A DNA stretch of 64,000 nucleotides from Haemonchus contortus (GCA_000469685.2 LS997567.1:12612153-12676152), one strand, 5' to 3'; numbered from the stretch's first letter, positions 33,044 to 45,393 are shown. Notes: generated by a model not told the origin, from the letters alone. Made by a program: numbers and translations.

Positions 33044-36000
33044 CCAGGTGGCTACGCACGCTATCGCGTGCGCTCGGGGCTCCAGCCATGAGGGACGGAG
33101 CCACATAAGCTTCTGATTTTTATTATAGACCTTTATCATCTGAGTCTCTTCCCTGACACATCTGTAGCCGCCATCACTTGTTTTGTCTCATGGGAAGCAT
33201 GAAATTTTTTCGCTAGATCACGAAACTTCGGACTGACTGGCAAGCAGTTCGAGGGTGCTTGATGCGTAATAGAAAAGCTCGTCCAGCTCGGCTGGAGTAT
33301 TAGCATGGCATACATAACACTTTATTTTGAATCATGTAATTTATCAAAGCAACACTTCTGTATACACAATATTCTTCAGCAAGGGCGACGGGGATTAATC
33401 AAACAACAACTTTAACCTTTTCTGATCTTGATTAACAAATATTTCGGTTTGGGCTGTGTGTGGTCATGAAGAGTATCCCTGTGAAATGGGGCTGTGTGTG
33501 GGCTGTATGAAGAGCACTTCGATGTATCCATCCAATACCTCTAGAGCCCATGTAGTCGATGAAACTCTGTGTAGTTTAGGCTGTGTGTGGCCATGAACAC
33601 TATTATAGAATTTATTTCATTAGTTCCGAAGTTAATATAGTGCATTTGCTCTCGTGTAGAAGGGACTACTGTGTGTAGAAACATGGATACTAAATTTTAG
33701 AAAATTTTTAGCCTAATTTTTGAAAGAGTTCAGTGGTATCTCCTAGTTGTACACCTGTGTGGTAAGGGTTAGTGTGCAGGGCACATGCATAAATTCTTGA
33801 TCTCAGCCACGCCGCCCCTTTTTGCAAATTCCACCCACTTAGACTTCGTCACATTACTTTTACTACCTCCACACACCTCTTGCGCTCTAGAACGCGTCTT
33901 AAGAGACTTAATAACCATGATGTAAGCCGCGCCCACTTCAGCGCCAACCCGCCCACTTGAGGGACCTGACCACATCTGTTCTACTACATCTTACCACATT
34001 CTTCCCGCGTCCCGCAACGTTACTTAATAGAGTTATACATTTTTGATCTAGGCTCCGCCCACTTTAGTGTCAACCTCGCCCATTTCTAGGATTCGACCAC
34101 ATTTGTTCTTGTCCACCTTAACACCTTTTTGCCGCATCCCAGAACGTTCCTGAATAGAGCTATAAGCTCTTGATCTGAGCTCCGCCCACTTTGGTGCCAA
34201 CCCCGCCCATTTCTAGGATTCGACCACATTTGTTCCATTACCTCTAACCACGCTTTTCCCGCTTTCTAGAACGCTTCTCAATAGAGCTATAAGTTTTTGA
34301 TCTAAGAACCACCCTTTTTGGTGCCAACCCCGCCCACTTCGAGGATTTGACCACATTTGTTCTATTACCTCTAACCACTTTTTCCCGCAGTCTAGAACGT
34401 ATCTGAACAGAGTTATGAAATTTCGATCTGAGCCCCGCCCTTTTTGGTGCCAACCTCGCCTCTTTCGAGGCCTTAACACCTTTTCGCCGCATCCCAGAAC
34501 GTTCCTGAATAGAGCTATAAGTTTTTGATCTAAGAACCACCCACTTTGGTGCCAACCCCGCCCACTTCGAGGATTTGACCACATTTGTTCTATTACCTCT
34601 AACCACGCTTTTCCCGCTTTCTAGAACGTCTCTGAATAAAGTTATAAGTTTTTGATCAAAGAAGCGCCCACTTTGGTGCCAACCCCGCCCACTTCGAGGA
34701 TTTGACCACATTTGTTCTATTACCTCTAACCACTTTTTCCCGCAGTCTAGAACGTATCTGAACAGAGTTATGAAATTTTGATCTGAGCCCCGTCCTTTTT
34801 GGTGCCAACCTCGCCCCTTTCGAGGCCCTAACACCTTTTCGCCGCATCCCAGAACGTTCCTGAATAGAGTTATTAGTTTTTGATCTAAGAACCACCCACT
34901 TTGGTGCCAACCCCGCCCACTTCGAGGATTTGACCACATTTGTTCTATTACCTCTAACCACGCTTTTCCCGCTTTCTAGAACGTTTCTGAATAGAGTTAT
35001 TAGTTTTTGATCTGAGAACCGCCCACTTTGGTGCCAACTCCGCCCACTTCGAGGATTTGACCACATTTGTTCTTTTACCTCTAACCACTTTTTCCCGCAG
35101 TCTAGAACGTATCTGAACAGAGTTATGAAATTTCGATCTGAGCCCCGCCCTTCTTGGTGCCAACCTCGCCCCTTTCGAGGCCTTAACACCTTTTCGCCGC
35201 ATCCCAGAACGTTTCTGAATAGAGTTATTAGTTTTTGATCTAAGAACCGCCCACTTTGGTGCCAACCCCGCCCACTTCGAGGATTTGACCACATTTGTTC
35301 TATTACCTCTAACCACTTTTTCCCGCAGTCTAGAACGTATCTGAACAGAGTTATGGAATTTCGATCTAAGCCCCGCCTACTTTGGTGCCAACCACCACCA
35401 CTTCTGGGACTTGACCACACTTGTCCTACACCTTAACACCTTTTTGCCGCATCCCAGAACGTTTCTGAAAATAGTTATAAATTTTTGATCTAAGCTCCGC
35501 CCACTTTTGTGCCAACTCCGCCCACTTCTGGGACTTGACCACATTTGTTCTTTTACACCTTACCACTTTTCCCCCATCCCAAAACGCTTCTAAATAGAGT
35601 TATGAATTTTGATCTGAGCCCCGTCCACTTAAGCGCTAACCCCGTACACTTTGGGGATTTGGCCACGTTTATTCAATTACCTCTAACCACTTTTCCCCGC
35701 ATTCTAGAACTCTTCCGAACGAAGTTACACTCATTTTTGAAAATTAGCTTTGATCTCAACGCTTGCCCCGTCCATCGTGGGCGGGGCTTCGCTAAACTTA
35801 CGCATGCCCAGCACTCATAGGCCTTGCTCACTCTTTTTATTTTTTTTTCTGGCCTCGACGCCTTCGTTGAATCGAGTTATGAAGCTGTGGAAAGTACCGC
35901 CCACTGCGATAACGCTCCGCCCACCGCCGATAAGTCTCCCTTATTTAAATTGTTTACCCATCCCCACCTTTACGCAATTTTTCCCGGCGTCTGGACTGTT

Positions 36001-36225
36001 ATGAGACCGAATAAGACGAATTCGTCCATGACCCCGCCCAATTCCGGCGCATGCCCTGCCCCTTGGGCGGAGCTCTGCTAGGCTCACATGTGCTCTGTTG
36101 CACTTACCCTACGCTCAGCCCATTCTAAACTTGGCCCGACTTCTCCAGGTGCTTCTTCAGGTTATATCGAATTTCCGCAGAAACAAACAGACAGACAGAC
36201 GCTAGCGCTTTATATATAGTAAGGA
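33044..36225 (-). mobile_element. Non-autonomous Helitron-like element H4 with internal satellite
   Basis: The minus-strand 5' end is A|TCCTTACTATATATAAAGCG followed by GTCTGTCTG repeats (36225 down). The 3' end has a perfect hairpin CGCACGC-GATA-GCGTGCG and CTGG|T at 33044-33047. At 3.2 kb it is the longest copy, largely because of a tandem array at about 33960-35760. The segment 33160-33770 (with 'gggctgtgtgtgg' repeats) is not found in other copies, so a captured or inserted piece is possible. Minus-strand frames of up to 254 codons are products of the array. Confidence 0.6.
33960..35760 (-). repeat. Tandem array with higher-order structure inside H4
   Basis: Monomers of about 115-125 bp carry 'ttgatctaagaaccgcccac', 'ggtgccaaccccgcccac' and 'gaccacatttgttct'. 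A variant monomer has 'gaggccttaacaccttttcg' in place of the last block. Variants recur in the same order about every 350-360 bp (starts near 34340, 34690, 35050), which is a three-monomer higher-order unit repeated about three times. Confidence 0.8.
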
Positions 36226-36345
36226 TTGTTTGTGTGAGTCCTTAAAATAAAAAATAAAAATGAAGAGCTGCTACTGTGCCATAGCTGCTACCCGTTCAGC
36301 ATCAGCAGTCATTTTCTTGTGCTGGTATCAAAGAATTTCAGTTAA

Positions 36346-37009
36346 AGGGACAGTTCACGATAACAATGTTTCCTAGTTCTTCCCCAAGGAATGCCCAGTT
36401 GTCCTCAAAGGTTATAGGAAGGACGTTGTCAAGTCCCAAACTCAACAGCTAGGGCTTGGTGGTAGCCCTGTGACCGGATCGCCCGTACCTCCCGCCCCTC
36501 TCTCGATGTCACTTCAGACGAGTGTCGAGGCGATGCAGATTGCAATATTCGTTCTTGGTCCCCCACACTGTCAGCTGATCGCCGAGTGATGAGGCGATCA
36601 GCTGAATGCGTTCTCCCATTCTTTTATTCTCTGTTATTCTTTTGGCTGCGATCCTTACTCTGATTTTCTAACTCAAAAGGCTGAAAAAGGTGGGCTACTT
36701 CGGCTGTTACTAGGATTTTTTTGTTAACTTATGCTTATGAGTGAATAAATTTTCGCATACGGTAGTCAGCTATCCGCACTAGGACCACGCATACACAATG
36801 ACGCACATTGTATAGCTCCTCCAAGCGCACCATTCTCCTTCTTTTTTCTGGTCTCTTTCTATTCCAGCCCCTTTTTAACGATTTTTCGAAGTATTCATTT
36901 TGGAAACCCCGATTCACGCAGTTTCTTCGCCTTCGTCGCACTGATTTTCATTTCATCTTCTATTTTTCGTCATAATCTGTATTACCAAAAATTATCGTGA
37001 GCCGTGCCT
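36346..37009 (+). mobile_element. TTAA-MITE type 1, complete copy
   Basis: TTAA (36342-36345) then AGGGACAGTTCACGATAA at left; TTATCGTGAGCCGTGCCT then TTCA at right. At 664 bp and without coding it is the uninterrupted reference for 24188-28245. Confidence 0.75.
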
Positions 37010-38619
37010 TTCAAATAGCTGCGAGCCCACCCTAGAAGCCCTACTTCATCTAAGTGTACTATGTAGCTTTTGATTTCATCTACTTGTGATCCTGCGGGGT
37101 CTAACAGATGTTCTAGTAACTGATTTAGGTCTTGCTGTGAGGCTTTCTAGAGCTTCGCTGATCGCGACCCAAGTCGTTTAACAACTACCTCTCGAGTGGG
37201 AAACGGCGACCAAAAAATCTATGCAGCATTAACAGCACAGATATTTTCTGTACGATTGTTGGCTCAGGATCATCTGTGTCTACGAGCTTACAACAAAACA
37301 GGAAGATATAAGATAGGTTTGGATCGAGTTTCTCCCTTTGAACAAATGATGCAATGCTGCTTGTTACTTTCAAAGATATGAATTTTGTCCGCAGCACCTG
37401 ATCGATGACAGTTGCCGTCAACTCGAACAGATTAGGTTCCAGCCAAAACAAATTCTGCTGCTGTTCTGCGATTCTAACCGATTGAGCGAGCCGCAAAGAA
37501 GAAATGAGACACCATTGAAACCTAAGGGATGCAGTACGTTGTAATTTTGCAGTCTACAGAGTGGAATAAACAGTTCCATTACAACGGCCGTGCATCCATA
37601 CCAAGCTTGAAATTCTTGACACAGGCATGTTGAAAGGTCAACAAAATTCTCCGGCAAAGGTCGCCTTGACGTTGTTCCAGTCTGCACCCAATTCGGTGTA
37701 CATAGTGTGAGCATATGCGTACTGGTGAGACAGGAAGGGTATCGAGAACACGCTTCGAAGGCTGTTGGACTACCCTTGCTCTGCGCTAGCCTCGTTTTAT
37801 ATGAGATAATCGAATATTCTTTTAACTTCATAATTCATTACGATTTTGAGCTAGTGTATAGTTTCGCCTAGTCATTCAATCAGGCCACCTCAGATGCTGA
37901 TTGCGGATACTTCTTCTATGCAGCTTGATCAAAATTTGGTGATTGTTGATACAGCCACTAGATGAAAGGAGAAAGAAGAAAAGGTGGAAAGATAGAGCTG
38001 TGGCTGCAACAAGAAGTGCATGCGGAAAGCCCACTGCGGCGTTTCAACTGGTTGGTAAGATACATATCAAAAGAAGATGTCAGAAGGAACAACAGCTCAA
38101 AGGTAAAGCACCCGACGTGGTATTGAATGAGAATGTAGTTTACAAGAGCCCAAGAAAACAACTTCAGCTCCAAGCAGGGCCGCCAATTAGAAGATGTCAA
38201 TGACTAGTGTCGCGATTTTTGAGTGTTCAGACTGCTTCAATGGATACCAGTGACAGAGTTCTAATTCTTCCGCTGAGGGCTTTGTACCAGTGATAGAGTT
38301 CTAATTCTGTCGCTGAGGGCTTTGCCTCAGATTGAAAGGCTTTGCCTCAGATTGAAAATGAAGGCCGTCGGTATAGTACCCAGTTGATCAAGGCAAGAAA
38401 GCACTGGAGACCTCAGGAAAACGAATGAAGTTTTAAGGGGCGGTGGAGAGAGAGCACAGCACGCAAGGTCATGCAAAGAACTCATCCAGTGGTCAAAAGA
38501 ATTACCCAGAAAGAATGATTGGCAGTGAAAGCGTAGAGGCAGCTCAAAGGATGCTTCACACAGGTAAAGCTGAGAATTGTGGAAAAGCTCACGCAGCCGG
38601 TAAACTCAAATGGCGAGCT
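37010..38619. other. Unrecognised region
   Basis: Open frames minus 37185-37496 and minus 37418-37831, and plus 37943-38203 and 38443-38721, have no recognised domains. The plus frames are Lys/Arg-rich. A short tandem duplication lies at 38240-38360. Confidence 0.4.
38240..38360 (+). repeat. Short local tandem duplications
   Basis: 'accagtgacagagttctaat' with 'gctgagggcttt' occurs twice (38250 and 38287), then 'gctttgcctcagattgaaa' twice (38321 and 38339). Confidence 0.85.
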
Positions 38620-38785
38620 ATGAAGGGAAACGCTGGTTGCTATGTGTTTGAATGTGTGCGAGTATTGGTGCGATCGCACTCAATCAAGCTTGCCTCACAC
38701 CTAGGCGCGAAGTCATCTTAATTATGTGCGAAGACTCCGCGGTAATTATGCTGCCCGCACTCGCTACTAATCGAGTTAAAACTTG
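38620..38785 (+). repeat. Dispersed repeat Y, copy 1
   Basis: 'gcgaagactccgcggtaatt' and 'cccgcactcgcta' match the reverse complement of 40314-40475. Both copies keep an open frame with EDSAVIM and PALA.NRVK, but flanking code differs. Confidence 0.65.
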
Positions 38786-38935
38786 TCGACTAAAGAGGAT
38801 AATGACAAAAAAATTGGGTCTTTATTCGAAAAAAAAACGAAGTAAAAAACCCAGATAGTTTAGTTTGTTACGGATCTGGACATTTTTATACAAAACTCTT
38901 GTAATTGCTGGCGGCTTGCTCCTTGCTGTTGTAAT

Positions 38936-39520
38936 TCATCGAACCTGTGTGGATGCAGGAAACATGTAGGGCGAAAAGGGGTGTGATACAGGATCCAGCT
39001 GCATTGGGAGAGACTGTGTAGAGAGAGAGCCTCCTAACAAATCATTTTGTAGTGCTGTGGCTTCCGGTGCAAGAGTGAAAAGCTCGGACAGTGGAGGAAA
39101 TCGACTACATGGGCCGCGCTCTCCTAAGTGATTTGGAGCGGAGTACGCTGTGAGTTCATCGAAACAGTACGGTGCGTCTCTATAACACATGGTAAAGCCC
39201 TATAAAGTAAGCAGTAATATTTAAAGCACTCACCCACCCGTTTAAATATTCCTCGATGACCTCCTCTCAAGGTGTTGAATTTGGCTTCAAGTCTTGCTAT
39301 ATGACGTGAAAACTGTGAAATGGCCTGTATGGTGAGTCGTAGGGGGTTCAGTGACCTCTCAATTAGGAGCGGTTCCAATATCAAACAACTATAGAGAAAT
39401 AAATCGCTTCTGTGAAGGTTGTTTGATATAGTAAATGAGCATGAATCCCAAGAAAGCGAACTCAACCGATTTCTCCCATTCCGCAGGAATTCCGAACAGA
39501 AATATAGTGAATTCACTTGT
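38936..39520 (-). CDS. Candidate two-exon host gene fragment, unrecognised
   Basis: On the minus strand an open frame (39516 to about 39230) has SQFSRHIARLEAKFNTLRGG then HRGIFKR. A short intron-like stretch of 38 bp (GTGGGT...TTTATAG, about 39200-39235) would join it in frame to GFTMCYRDAPYCFDELTAY and a Ser/Pro/Leu-rich tail ending near PASTQVR. Composition is protein-like and not shared with repeats here. No family is recognised; the join is a guess from splice-like signals. Confidence 0.25.
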
Positions 39521-39653
39521 TATGCATGGAAATGAAACTCTTAGAACCGTTGGATTGGATGTTGGAACTTTTCCATTAGAAAAAAAATCATTTTTCAAAT
39601 AAAAACTCCACTTTTTCAAATTGTCATTATCCTCTTTCGCTGGCAAGCTTTAA

Positions 39654-40309
39654 AGGCACAGTTTACGATAAGAATGGTTTCTGAGATTCTCCCACAGGAT
39701 GAATTTGCGGCCCCCGCGTATACCATATCTGGCACAATTAGGTAGGAAAACGGCCTGGTTAGTGAGCTATGACGGCCCAACAATTGGCCCGTGTGTATCC
39801 TCGGACGAGTTTCACCGGCATTAAAGGCACCGTTCGCGATGGTTCAATGGGCGGGTGTGTCGATGACGTGTCCGCCTCTCATTCGACGCCACGTCAGACT
39901 GCCTGACGTGACATCGAATGAGAGGCGGACATGTCATCGACACACCCGCCCGTTGAACCATCGCGAACGGTGCCTTTAAAGAGGCTGCACCGTTCACGAG
40001 GGAACCCATGGAGGAAATTCAAACAACTTGCCATCACCCATAGCGACAGTGAAAGACAGTTCTACAGTTTTGGCTTGATGTACTGGCTTTGCGCAATTGC
40101 AATAACTGGAATCTCGTTCGAATACCCATTCCATGTTAATTCCGTCATGGCGATCTCGTCCTACCTCTATTTCCCCTACTTTTGAGGCCTCACTTTTCTT
40201 GGAATCGGCGAAGTCTCTCGCTTTCTTCACTAGCGAGGGACTATTTCCATTCTATACTCCCGCTTTTCAAATAAAACCGGTTACCTCAAAATTATCGTGA
40301 ACTGGGCCT
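39654..40309. mobile_element. TTAA-MITE type 2, with nested palindromic MITE
   Basis: The left end is TTAA then AGGCACAGTTTACGATAA; the right end is TTATCGTGAACTGGGCCT. The interior differs from type 1 and matches the reverse complement of 41281-41798 and parts of 49913-50680. A second MITE (39825-39975) sits inside with its own TTAA duplication. Confidence 0.7.
39825..39975. mobile_element. Palindromic TTAA-MITE, 151 bp
   Basis: The element is almost a perfect inverted repeat: arms of about 73 bp (AGGCACCGTTCGCGATGG outermost, CACGTCAG innermost) around a short centre. It is flanked by exact TTAA on both sides (39821-39824, 39976-39979). The outer bases match the TTAA-MITE terminal repeat. 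Confidence 0.85.
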
Positions 40310-40313
40310 TTAC

Positions 40314-40475
40314 TCGATTAATAGCGAGTGCGGGCGGCATAATTACCGCGGAGTCTTCGCCCCTAATAGAGGTTACCTCAGGCCTAGGTGCGAGGAGAGC
40401 TTGATTAGGTGCGAGAGCACCAATATTCCCGTATTCTGTGTTTGATTCTAGTTTTGAATGAATACTTTTTTGGAC
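40314..40475 (-). repeat. Dispersed repeat Y, copy 2
   Basis: Reverse complement of 38620-38785 (ccgcggagtcttcgc, gcgagtgcgggcggcataat). It abuts the right end of the type 2 MITE. Confidence 0.65.
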
Positions 40476-41276
40476 ATGTGCCGTAAAAGCAAAAGTGGCT
40501 TCAGCAGCTAAGTGCCGTAAGTGAATCCCTTGTAAGAGCGCATGACTCAGGTAGACTAGTAGGTTACTGATTAGGGGTACAATGATATCGTGCATTTTGA
40601 ATAACCGTGACATGAGTATCAACGATTATGGTGGGGTCAGAAAGGCCGTCATCAACCTATGAAAAAACTGCACATTAGAATAGTAACAGAGAAAGAGACC
40701 CAAAAAAAGTGAAATGTGGAGTACTTTGGAGGGTGCAACGATGATTCTAGTTTTGGCAATCAAATACTGACTCGCGTCAGTTCGGTGAGTCATATGGTAG
40801 ACGCTGGAAACACTGTTCACCTCCGACAGAAGACAAATCAAGATCCTTGCGAGGGAATGTCGAACTTTCGGGCAGAACTGAAGAAGAGTGAGCGGGATAT
40901 AATGGAGATCGACGTCCTCCATGTGTCGCAGATGGTCTCGGTCTCAGACAAAAAGTATGACGAAACGCCGAGGTTATGCGTCGATAGCATGGAGCTAAAC
41001 AAGCACAAGACAGAACACTTATGCGATTCTTAGCGGAGATGTTCTTTTGTAGAGTTTGCAGGGGAGAAATGATTTGCTGTCGTAGACATGGTGCCGCATA
41101 ATGGGGGAGAGTGTTGGACGGTCATGCGAAGAAAAAGATCGCTCCTTAGACATTAGCTGTTTCAGATTAATGCTCCTCCTTTGACTTGAGTGCGTCGCCT
41201 GCGCGGATCCATGGATTGATGGGCAAGTCCTAGATCGCAATTCTCCGTTTAACAGGAAGATATTCTGGTAAACACC
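40476..41276. other. Unrecognised spacer
   Basis: No recognised gene, repeat or element end. Short frames at plus 40716-41033 and minus 40626-40922 have no known domain. Confidence 0.4.
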
Positions 41277-41280
41277 TTAA

Positions 41281-41798
41281 AGACACAGTCCACGATAATT
41301 TTGCGGTGTCTATTTTAATTCGAAAAGCGGAAGTACAGATTGGGAATAAATCATCGGTAGTGAAGAATGCGAGGGAATTCGCCGATTCAGAGAAAAATAA
41401 GGCTCCTTGAAAGTAGGGATAATAGGGGTTGGACGAGATTACTATGACGGAAACAACATGGAAGGGGTATTCGGACGAGATTTCAGTTATTGCAATTGCA
41501 CAAAGAGTTGACTACATCAAGCAAGACTGTACAGATCAGATCAGATCGTGTTTTTCATTGTCGCTATTGGTCATGACAAGTTGTTTGATCTGCCTATATT
41601 GGCTTCCTTGCGAGTGATGCAGCCTCCACAATGCCGGTGAAACTCGTCCGAGGATTCACACGGTACAATATTTGAGCCTTTTTAAAGCCTTACCTAGGCC
41701 GTTTTCAGGTATGACAGCATCGTGTATGGCATCTGGGGGTCCCACAAATTCATTCTAACGGGATATCTCGAGAGTCATTTTTATCCTGAACTGTGCCT
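41281..41798. mobile_element. TTAA-MITE type 2, diverged copy
   Basis: TTAA (41277-41280) then AGACACAGTCCACGATAA; the right end is ATCCTGAACTGTGCCT. The interior (ggttggacgagattactatg, cggacgagatttcagttatt) aligns with the reverse complement of 39654-40309 without the palindromic insert. Confidence 0.65.
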
Positions 41799-42635
41799 TC
41801 GAGTAAACAGCGGTGCATCGAGTTATTGCGCGTTGTTACTTGCCCTTTCTACCAGAGGCAACCTCAAAGCAGAAGACGAAAAAATACGTACCAACGAGAG
41901 AAAAAATGGCGTATCTTGGACAAGACATTGCAGGAGACGATATGAGAGACGCAATCGAAACAGAGAAAATTGTGAAGTATCTGAAGCTCATGACCTGCAG
42001 AATAATGCATGTTATGTTTTGATATTATTGCGAGTTTGTGGTGGGTTACTCAGACATTACTAGGCCGTTGTTCAAGCATACAAGTGTAAGGCGCTATGAG
42101 ATTGGTTTGAGGTTAATGAAGGTGCGTTTGGTGATCAAAATGCCCTCGTCTGTTTTCAGTCAACCGAAAATGGGAACAGCTAGGATGGGACTACAAATGT
42201 GATATGTATTATATATATATATATATATTATATATATACATATATATATATAATGTGATTTGAATTGGCATGGAGATTTCAGCATTAGGATTCGCAATGC
42301 GGAAGTTTTGTTTTTAGTGTGTCTAAAAAGTTTTGATAAAATTATGATCTCATCTGCGATAGCATGCTGAGTCTGTCAACAGTGAAATCATATTGATCCC
42401 GAACGTCCTAAAGCAGGACTATACATTGTTTATTAATCAATACTTCGGCAGGTCGGTATTTGTCGTCTCCGCTGAAACCAAGTAAACATCGACCGAACGA
42501 TGTGCGATCGACAAAATTATCGGGACCTTCTTCCTCAACATCACGAAACTGGTCGTTGCGACACTCAGTTTTGGAATGAGATATGGTGACTAATAGACAG
42601 CAGTGCACCCTCTAATGTCATATACCATAAATGGC
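41799..42635. other. Unrecognised spacer with an AT microsatellite
   Basis: Only a TA-rich run at about 42207-42258 stands out. No gene is recognised. Confidence 0.45.
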
Positions 42636-44035
42636 GCGATCCCTCCTTTATGCGATCCCTGCTTGCCCGAGTGAGATGGATGACCACTCACTCCTGGATC
42701 GAACCAGAGGGAAAAGTGGAATCAGAGTGAAAGAGGGTAGCTGCTTGCTTCTGGATGTCCGACGAGTATGCCGCCACTATACCATGCAATTTTCGCTTTC
42801 TTGCTGTAGACAGACGAGCTGGTCTGTACTAAAGCAATGTCGTTGTAGCCGCCCTCTTCGTGTTGTATATTTTTTACCCTTGATCTCACAACAAGAACGC
42901 ATTTACAGGGTGCGCGCTTGAACGAAGCAAGAGTTCTTGTCCTATAGTAGGCTGACGGATTTAATACTTTGAAAATGCCGCGGATTTTTTGCACCTTTTT
43001 ATTGGCATAGAGAAACCTATGCAGTCTCCATCACCAGTATTTGCGCATTTCATTGTCCAAGCTTGATGTGCGGTTTTACGACATGCCTGCGCATTGCTTT
43101 TTATCAATACGAACTTCATTCCATCAAATTCCGTGCAACGTATCAGTCTTTTCGCGAACGATGTTGCTCGCACTAGAGCCATTCTTCCACTCGAATAGCT
43201 CTCGACACACGGACGCATGTTCACTGTTGCAGCCTGCCGGTATCTCGATTTTATGATTGAGATGCGGCGTACAGGTATGTGTAGTGACCGGGTGGTGACC
43301 TGCACAAGAAATCAAACCTGCTTCATGAAGAAGCCAGAAGTCGTCTAAAGGTGTCATAGTACTGCCGGTATTCTCTCAAAAGATTCGGCGTGATCCCTGC
43401 TGAACCATAAATTTACAGATCATGTATAACCTGCTTGAAAACAGGAAATGTCCACAATTTGAGAGTGATGGCCTGTACCACAAGCAGATAAATGAAGTGG
43501 TGTGCTTAAAAATAGGAAGATGCAGAATCGATCTGTGACTATCGGTAAGACGTCAATCGATCAGGAAAAGCAGAAGTTTGTACGGGCGCATTTCCAACCT
43601 CCGCTTCGAAAGAGCAGAAAAGAGTGGCAAAAAGCACTTGAAAGCAGTGTGCGGATGCATTTGTAGGATCTATACACGGAGCCATCTCCTGTAGATCCCT
43701 ACTCGCAGGGGCGATACGTTATACTTTGCACTTTACTCAATCATCCACCACTTGCCTTTACTAGAAGGACTTTTTATATTACCTTAGACAGATTTAGTGT
43801 AAGTTTGCCCAAACTGTTGTTTCCTGGAATTATCTATAAAGTACACGCAAAGATGGAAAGCCAAGTGCTACGTAGCGCTTTAATATGCATTCCGCATTTC
43901 GATAAACAATGAATTTGCTCAGAGGCACGGTTCACCGCAGAATTAATTCTTGAGATGTATTCCTAGAATGAACCTGTGACCTCCATGGATAGCACGATAG
44001 TAGGAACCCTGTCGGGTTGCAAATACTATAACTAT
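42636..44035 (+). repeat. Segmental duplication, copy A
   Basis: It aligns along about 1.3 kb with 47815-50010. Shared blocks include 'atccctgcttgcccga', 'gacgagctggtctgtact'-like sequence, 'gtgcggttttacgacatgc', 'ctgttgcagcctgccggtat', 'gtttgtacgggcgc' and the left end of a MITE near 43922. Copy A lacks the insertions at 48037-48207 and 48296-48897 found in copy B. Minus-strand frames (HTCTPHLNHKIEIPAGCN) are partly alike in both copies but broken, so an old gene fragment is possible. Confidence 0.75.
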
Positions 44036-44284
44036 CTTCTCTTCTTCTTCAGCTCCACACAGCAGAAGTGTACCTCTGGCGCTTCAATTCATACACTTCA
44101 TCATCGTTCATATTATAGTCAAAGCGCACAATACTTTCTCATCTCCTCCTTCTCCATAGCACTATTATAGCAATATCCATTCCCATATCAGCGACCGGGG
44201 ACAAAATAGGCACGAAAAAAGCAAGACAATTGTCGAACTGCAGAACAACTTTCACTTCACTCCCTACTATTACTATTGAATTAA

Positions 44285-45393
44285 ATTAGTTGCAGTATAA
44301 TAAATAGCCTCCTGTTCTGAACGTGGCCCCATTGGCGTAACAGCACATCGGATCCGTTGAGATCACAGACGATGACCTTGAAGAAAGTGTGGTCTTCACT
44401 GGTGAGCCTCTCCAGATAATCAGATAATAAACGCCTCCAGCCCTTCTTCTTCGTAGCTTGATGTTGTAGCGTGAACAACGAAGACTGTTAGAGCTGGGGT
44501 TGAGCCACATCTTCTCAATCGCAAACGTCCGATTCGGGTTGTCAAGCTTTCGTACGAATCGATGTTCATGGCCAAGTGCGTGTTGACGAGGACACCTACA
44601 TCGCCGACGCCTCTGTTGTCGCTGTACCAAGGAACAGTTCTTCTCCAGTATCAAATACAGCGTGCAGCGCTCGATGCCTTCTCGTCTCGGTCAGTACCAT
44701 GATGTCGTTGACGTTGACCATGACGTCGTACTTGATCTTCCTAGCTTGCATCATCTTCTGAACACACTTCCGATGCAAGCATCGGTGCGATGAGGGTACA
44801 GATCACCATCTTAGTCCTCCTTTTGGGCAGCCTATTTTGGCCCTGAGATTTCAGCAGCCTCTCCCGAGTGGTCCTACCCAAAGCTGCCGTATTGGGGGGG
44901 CTTCCTCGGGCTCAGGGGAAAGAGGCCCATTTCTATTACCGTTTTTGGCGAGTAGATCGCAAGGTGCAGCTTGCCAGGCTCTGACGTGGGGGCTAGGCTG
45001 GCTCTGGGGGCTTGCTAGGCTATTTCGAAGTTGAAGTGGATGAGGAGCTTTGTCTTCGGAAACGTACCCGAATTGCCTCCCAGATACTTCCCGATCAGTC
45101 GAATGCAAGCTTTTGGCTGAGTCGATGGGCAGGATACCAACTGCACTCACAGACTCTCCATACATGTATGCGTGGATACGCCTGCGAGAAACAAAGGGTA
45201 TATCGACCCAGCACAGCAGAAGCAAGGGGTCCATACCCTGAATTCGCTTGCGTCTTTGGGCAAGTATGGTGACTTTTGTTTGGTCGGCGATTAATTCCCT
45301 TATCCGCCACCTGGGAACGCCCTACGTAGCCTCGTCGCTAACCGGCTGGGGATCCTTCAGTGAGAGAGCACTTACAGTGAAGGAGATCCGTAG
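44285..45393 (-). mobile_element. RTE-II 5' fragment
   Basis: It starts at 45393 with the family 5' terminus CTACGGATCTCC and runs through the leader and the APE start (QARKIKYDVM, LTETRRHRALHAVF, AIEKMWLNPSSN, SSVIS-type block near 44390), then loses similarity at about 44300. Only the first third of the element is present. Since target-primed insertion normally truncates 5' ends, this copy was probably cut by a later deletion. Frameshifts are present. Confidence 0.8.

Noticed and set aside
34213..35420. Minus-strand frames of 120-254 codons with repeating MWSNPRSGRGWHQ
   Set aside because: The repeating protein is the higher-order DNA satellite inside H4 read in an open frame; there is no start context or other evidence of a gene.
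33960..35760. CRISPR-like array of regular repeats
   Set aside because: Monomers are contiguous, about 118 bp, with no unique spacers, and the genome is eukaryotic.
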